Part shown: positions 61,811-64,000 of the stretch, one piece after another | How positions within the stretch are numbered: position 1 is the stretch's first letter | Layout of the letters: each line of letters opens with the position of its first letter | From: Planctomycetota bacterium | Lineage (GTDB): Bacteria > Planctomycetota > UBA1135 | DNA: 64,000 nucleotides | Direction: 5' to 3' | Assembly: GCA_024229395.1 (NCBI GenBank) | Contig: JAAESM010000050.1 | Coordinates: 184,043-248,042 of the forward strand | The notes under the pieces: generated by a model | Told to the model about the DNA's origin: nothing | What the model saw: the letters and a program-made list of their open reading frames with translations, nothing else | Database searches by the model: none | Program-made: the position numbers and the translations under genes

Positions 61811-61848
61811 AAACAAAAAGAGCGGGCCACCCCGAAGGATGGCCCGCT
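61811..61848 (-). terminator. Intrinsic terminator after the PpiD-like gene
   Basis: On the minus strand AGCGGGCCATCC-TTCG-GGGTGGCCCGCT forms a long stem closed by a UUCG tetraloop, then CTTTTTGTTT. It lies 34 bases after the stop at 61883. Confidence 0.9.
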
Positions 61849-61882
61849 GAATCGTGCAGAACTTAGCCCCACCAAAGGTTGA

Positions 61883-63679
61883 TTACTCAGCCGTTTCGTC
61901 TTCGACCTCGATGATCACCTTCTTCAGACCGTAGCTATCAGCGAAGCCTTCGAAGGACAGTTGATCGGTGATGAACTCGGTCCGCGCGGTCTGGATGGCG
62001 CGGGCGCGCGCATTGTCCAGCTCGGCAGGCCACATCGAATCGACATCAGCATCGCGACGCCCCTTCAGGTGTGCGACAGCAATGCCATCCTCACCAAAGT
62101 CTTCTGGGCCAACAATCTGGGTATCGAGCAGGTCATCAAGTTCGAAACCAACGCGACTGCGTAGGCCACGCAAGACGGTGGCATCGGTTGGCCATACAGG
62201 ATCAACAGTGCGGCGTGCTTGACGCGACAACCACCCCATCTGCTCCAAGGCGCGTCCTTCGGAACCCACGGCGTTGGCGAAGGTCTCTGCATCGACGGTG
62301 ACCGGGTCACCTTCGACATAGTCCTCTCCACGTGGCAAGGCAGCTACGAAGGCGTCGGCGGCTTCTTCAGCCAAGCGCTCCTTCTGCTGATCGCGCCACA
62401 GGGCGACGACGTCTTCGCGGATGTCAACCAGCTCTGGCATGGTGCGCTCACGCTTCTCGGTGACGCGCACGTAGTAAGTCATGCCACGCTTCTTCAGCGG
62501 CTGGCTTGACCAAGTGCCTGCTTCCGACTGGAACAAGACGTTGAGTTGCAAGTCGCCGATGCGATCCACATCGACCAGCTCCGATGGCGGAACCATTTCA
62601 GCGTAGACCAAGTGCTCGGCACCCTTCTCAGTGGCGAATGCAGCGCTGTCTTCTGCGCCGACCAAATCCAGACCGAGTTGGCCGATGGCTTGGTTCAGCA
62701 AGTAATCCTTGCGAAGGTCATCGCCGATCTCTTCCTTGCTCAACAGACGACCCAACTCTGGATCGACTTCGACGCCTTCTTCAGGCTCAGGGCGCAGGTA
62801 GATGCGCGACTTGTTGATCTGGTAGAAACCGTTGAGCTCCTCTTCGGTGGGCTCGGTTGGGGTGAACCAAGCCTTGACTGCGTCGGACTCCAGTGCATCG
62901 GCACTGAGCAGGACGGCCTCGAAGGTCACGGCCTGTGGAATCTCCAACTTGCCACGCTCGTAAGCACCGAGGTCCTCGTCGAAGAAGGTCTGAAGTTCTT
63001 CCTCGGTAGGCTCCAGGGCTGCCGCCGCATCTTCAAACTGCGAGGGGTGCCATACGGTGTACTGCACATCCATCTCTTCGTTGTCCTTAGTCCAGGTATC
63101 GAAAACCATGGCTTCGGTCGGCACGGCGGCAGCCGACAGCAGGTCGAGCACGATCAGCACCTTCAAGGCGCGGGCGATCTGAGCCTCGAACTGAGGGGCG
63201 GTGCCGTAACCCAAATTGCGGTAGTACTGCTTGTAACCAGCTTCACCAGCGGCGGCGAAGGGCGACAACACTCCCTGCAACTGGTCACCAGTGACCATCA
63301 CGCCAAGGTCATCGGCGAGCAGCATCAAGGTGCAGTAGGTCAGGATGTCTTCTTCAGTATCGCGACCGAAGAAAGGATCCAAGCGCATCTGGGCAGGCAG
63401 GTTGCCAGCGAAGTGCTTCAGCGAAACCGCGGTGCGGTAAGTGTTTACATTGATTTCGGTGTGGCCACCTTCAGGTAGCTCGACGGTCGCGCGCAATGGC
63501 GGACCACCACCGAACATGCCTCCAAGGACCTGAGTCATGGAGCCAGTTACCGAGAAAATCAGCAGACAGAAAACCGCAACACCAATGATGCTCCAGCGCT
63601 TGAGCGGAGACATGGTGTCGGTGTGAACAGCCTCATGCTGATCCACAGGCTTGGGCTTGGTTTGTTTATTCTTACTCAT
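61883..63679 (-). CDS. Membrane-anchored PpiD/SurA-like periplasmic folding factor
   Basis: 598 residues. One N-terminal membrane helix (RWSIIGVAVFCLLIFSVTG) anchors a long periplasmic part. Residues about 70-200 resemble the SurA/PpiD chaperone N-domain (FFGRDTEEDILTYCTLMLLADDLGVMVTGDQLQ), and repeated PTEEELxxFY segments (PTEEELQTFFDEDLG, PTEEELNGFYQINKS) are typical of PpiD/SurA spacer helices. A clear parvulin PPIase motif is not visible, so it may be a chaperone only. The minus-strand ATG at 63679 follows a TACGAT -10-like site by 17 bases. Ends at a strong terminator. Identification is by layout more than by sequence. Confidence 0.65.
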   Translation of the reverse strand: MSKNKQTKPKPVDQHEAVHTDTMSPLKRWSIIGVAVFCLLIFSVTGSMTQVLGGMFGGGPPLRATVELPEGGHTEINVNTYRTAVSLKHFAGNLPAQMRLDPFFGRDTEEDILTYCTLMLLADDLGVMVTGDQLQGVLSPFAAAGEAGYKQYYRNLGYGTAPQFEAQIARALKVLIVLDLLSAAAVPTEAMVFDTWTKDNEEMDVQYTVWHPSQFEDAAAALEPTEEELQTFFDEDLGAYERGKLEIPQAVTFEAVLLSADALESDAVKAWFTPTEPTEEELNGFYQINKSRIYLRPEPEEGVEVDPELGRLLSKEEIGDDLRKDYLLNQAIGQLGLDLVGAEDSAAFATEKGAEHLVYAEMVPPSELVDVDRIGDLQLNVLFQSEAGTWSSQPLKKRGMTYYVRVTEKRERTMPELVDIREDVVALWRDQQKERLAEEAADAFVAALPRGEDYVEGDPVTVDAETFANAVGSEGRALEQMGWLSRQARRTVDPVWPTDATVLRGLRSRVGFELDDLLDTQIVGPEDFGEDGIAVAHLKGRRDADVDSMWPAELDNARARAIQTARTEFITDQLSFEGFADSYGLKKVIIEVEDETAE

Positions 63680-63735
63680 CGGGTCAGACGCGGCGAATCG
63701 TAGCCCGGAAGTTTACCCCCTCCGAGCCGAATCGC

Positions 63736-64000
63736 CTACTTTCCTGTCGAAGACTCGGTAGCGGGTGATTCTGGCTCTAGGCCAGCGCTTTCCACGGCCG
63801 ACGCCTCTGCGCCAGCTGGGCTTTCTTGTTTTGCAGCTGGAGCGCCCTCGGCAGACTCCGCTACAGCTTCACTATCGGCCATTTTGGCCTTGTCGCTGCC
63901 TTCTTCCGTCTGCTCAGCTCCACCAGCCTTAGCTTCCTTCGGCTTGGCAGTGGCTTCTGCGGCAGCCGGCGCGGCTGGCTCAATGCCCACTCCCTGCTCA
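63736..64000 (-). CDS. C-terminal tail of an Ala/Glu-rich protein (cut by window edge)
   Basis: The frame is open to base 64000, so the ORF-track GTG start at 63990 is probably internal. The visible tail is almost only Ala, Glu, Ser, Pro, Gly and Lys (PAAPAAAEATAKPKEAKAGGAEQ), disordered and acidic. Such tails occur on ribosomal proteins and translation or chaperone factors in some lineages, but the body is outside the window, so no function is given. It precedes the PpiD-like gene by 56 bases. Confidence 0.6.
   Translation of the reverse strand, partial: EQGVGIEPAAPAAAEATAKPKEAKAGGAEQTEEGSDKAKMADSEAVAESAEGAPAAKQESPAGAEASAVESAGLEPESPATESSTGK

Noticed and set aside
60866-61816. 316-residue minus-strand ORF crossing the gap after the ligase-like gene
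   Set aside because: It spans the antisense of two plus-strand genes and an intergenic hairpin; the plus-strand product at 61286 looks more protein-like.
62546-63478. 310-residue plus-strand ORF
   Set aside because: Antisense shadow of the PpiD-like gene.
1-64000. tRNA, rRNA, phage, transposase or CRISPR loci
   Set aside because: No cloverleaf-like CCA-ending sequence, integrase, transposase or spacer-repeat pattern was noticed; intergenic gaps are too short to hold most of these.

Overview
The window looks like a contiguous stretch of chromosome from a rod-shaped, diderm (Gram-negative-type) bacterium of moderately high GC. Evidence for an outer membrane is a Kdo-8-phosphate synthase, an apolipoprotein N-acyltransferase, several lipobox proteins, secretin and GspK-like type II secretion parts, and a tripartite RND system. 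Evidence for rod shape is a complete mreB-mreC-mreD-PBP2-RodA cluster. Several families (a single-helix coiled-coil protein beginning MSTIGKFFVVLNL, large TPR lipoproteins, an expanded PBP2) remind me of Planctomycetota or neighbouring lineages. That placement rests on memory and is tentative. No phage, insertion sequence, CRISPR array, tRNA or rRNA gene was found. The window is almost entirely housekeeping and envelope genes, with no gene-free stretch over 300 bases.

Layout. 1-3.2 kb (minus): valS (cut by the left edge) and an RmlD-like reductase. 3.2-7.8 kb (plus): secreted M14 peptidase, lipid kinase, kdsA. 7.9-13.1 kb (minus): FliA/WhiG-type sigma factor, ybeY, phoH, cdsA, uppS, purA. 13.3-17.3 kb: an unknown plus-strand gene, then minus-strand GspK-like protein, minimal secretin and a small Skp-like secreted protein. 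17.5-20.4 kb (minus): rpsO-pnp with structured leader and spacer and a clear terminator. 20.4-26.6 kb: a divergent pair made of a large Ig-like exported protein and two TPR proteins. 26.6-30.5 kb (plus): trkA, trkH and a translationally coupled DNA adenine methylase. 30.6-33.7 kb: CBS protein, Lrp-type regulator divergent from a methionine gamma-lyase-like enzyme, and an esterase. 33.8-38.1 kb (minus): tdh-kbl-aacS. 38.2-44.7 kb (minus): mreB-mreC-mreD-mrdA-rodA. 44.8-49.0 kb (minus): a small basic membrane protein and coiled-coil partner, lnt, moeA. 49.1-57.1 kb (plus): membrane-fusion protein and two RND permeases. 57.1-61.7 kb (plus): ribH, nusB, ftsY, an O-antigen-ligase-like/TPR protein and a small unknown protein. 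61.9-64 kb (minus): a PpiD/SurA-like protein and the tail of an Ala/Glu-rich protein.

How it fits together. Much of the window serves the envelope: lipid precursors (cdsA, uppS), Kdo synthesis, lipoprotein maturation (lnt), elongation machinery, secretion and efflux. A second theme is amino-acid catabolism, with threonine going to glycine and acetyl-CoA, an acetoacetyl-CoA synthetase, and methionine lyase beside an Lrp regulator. A third is RNA biology: rpsO-pnp, ybeY, phoH and nusB.

The most interesting pattern is regulatory. At several transcription-unit heads a -10-like hexamer (TAGTAT, TAGAAT, TAAGAT, TAGCCT, TATCAT) ends only 6-8 bases before the ATG, which predicts leaderless mRNAs. 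rpsO and mreB instead have longer leaders. Other unusual points are a PBP2 with about 270 extra residues before the catalytic serine, an RND permease with extra membrane segments between TM6 and TM7, an RG/RD-rich PNPase tail and a Gly-Asn repeat linker in PhoH. I saw no clear new defence or mobile system.
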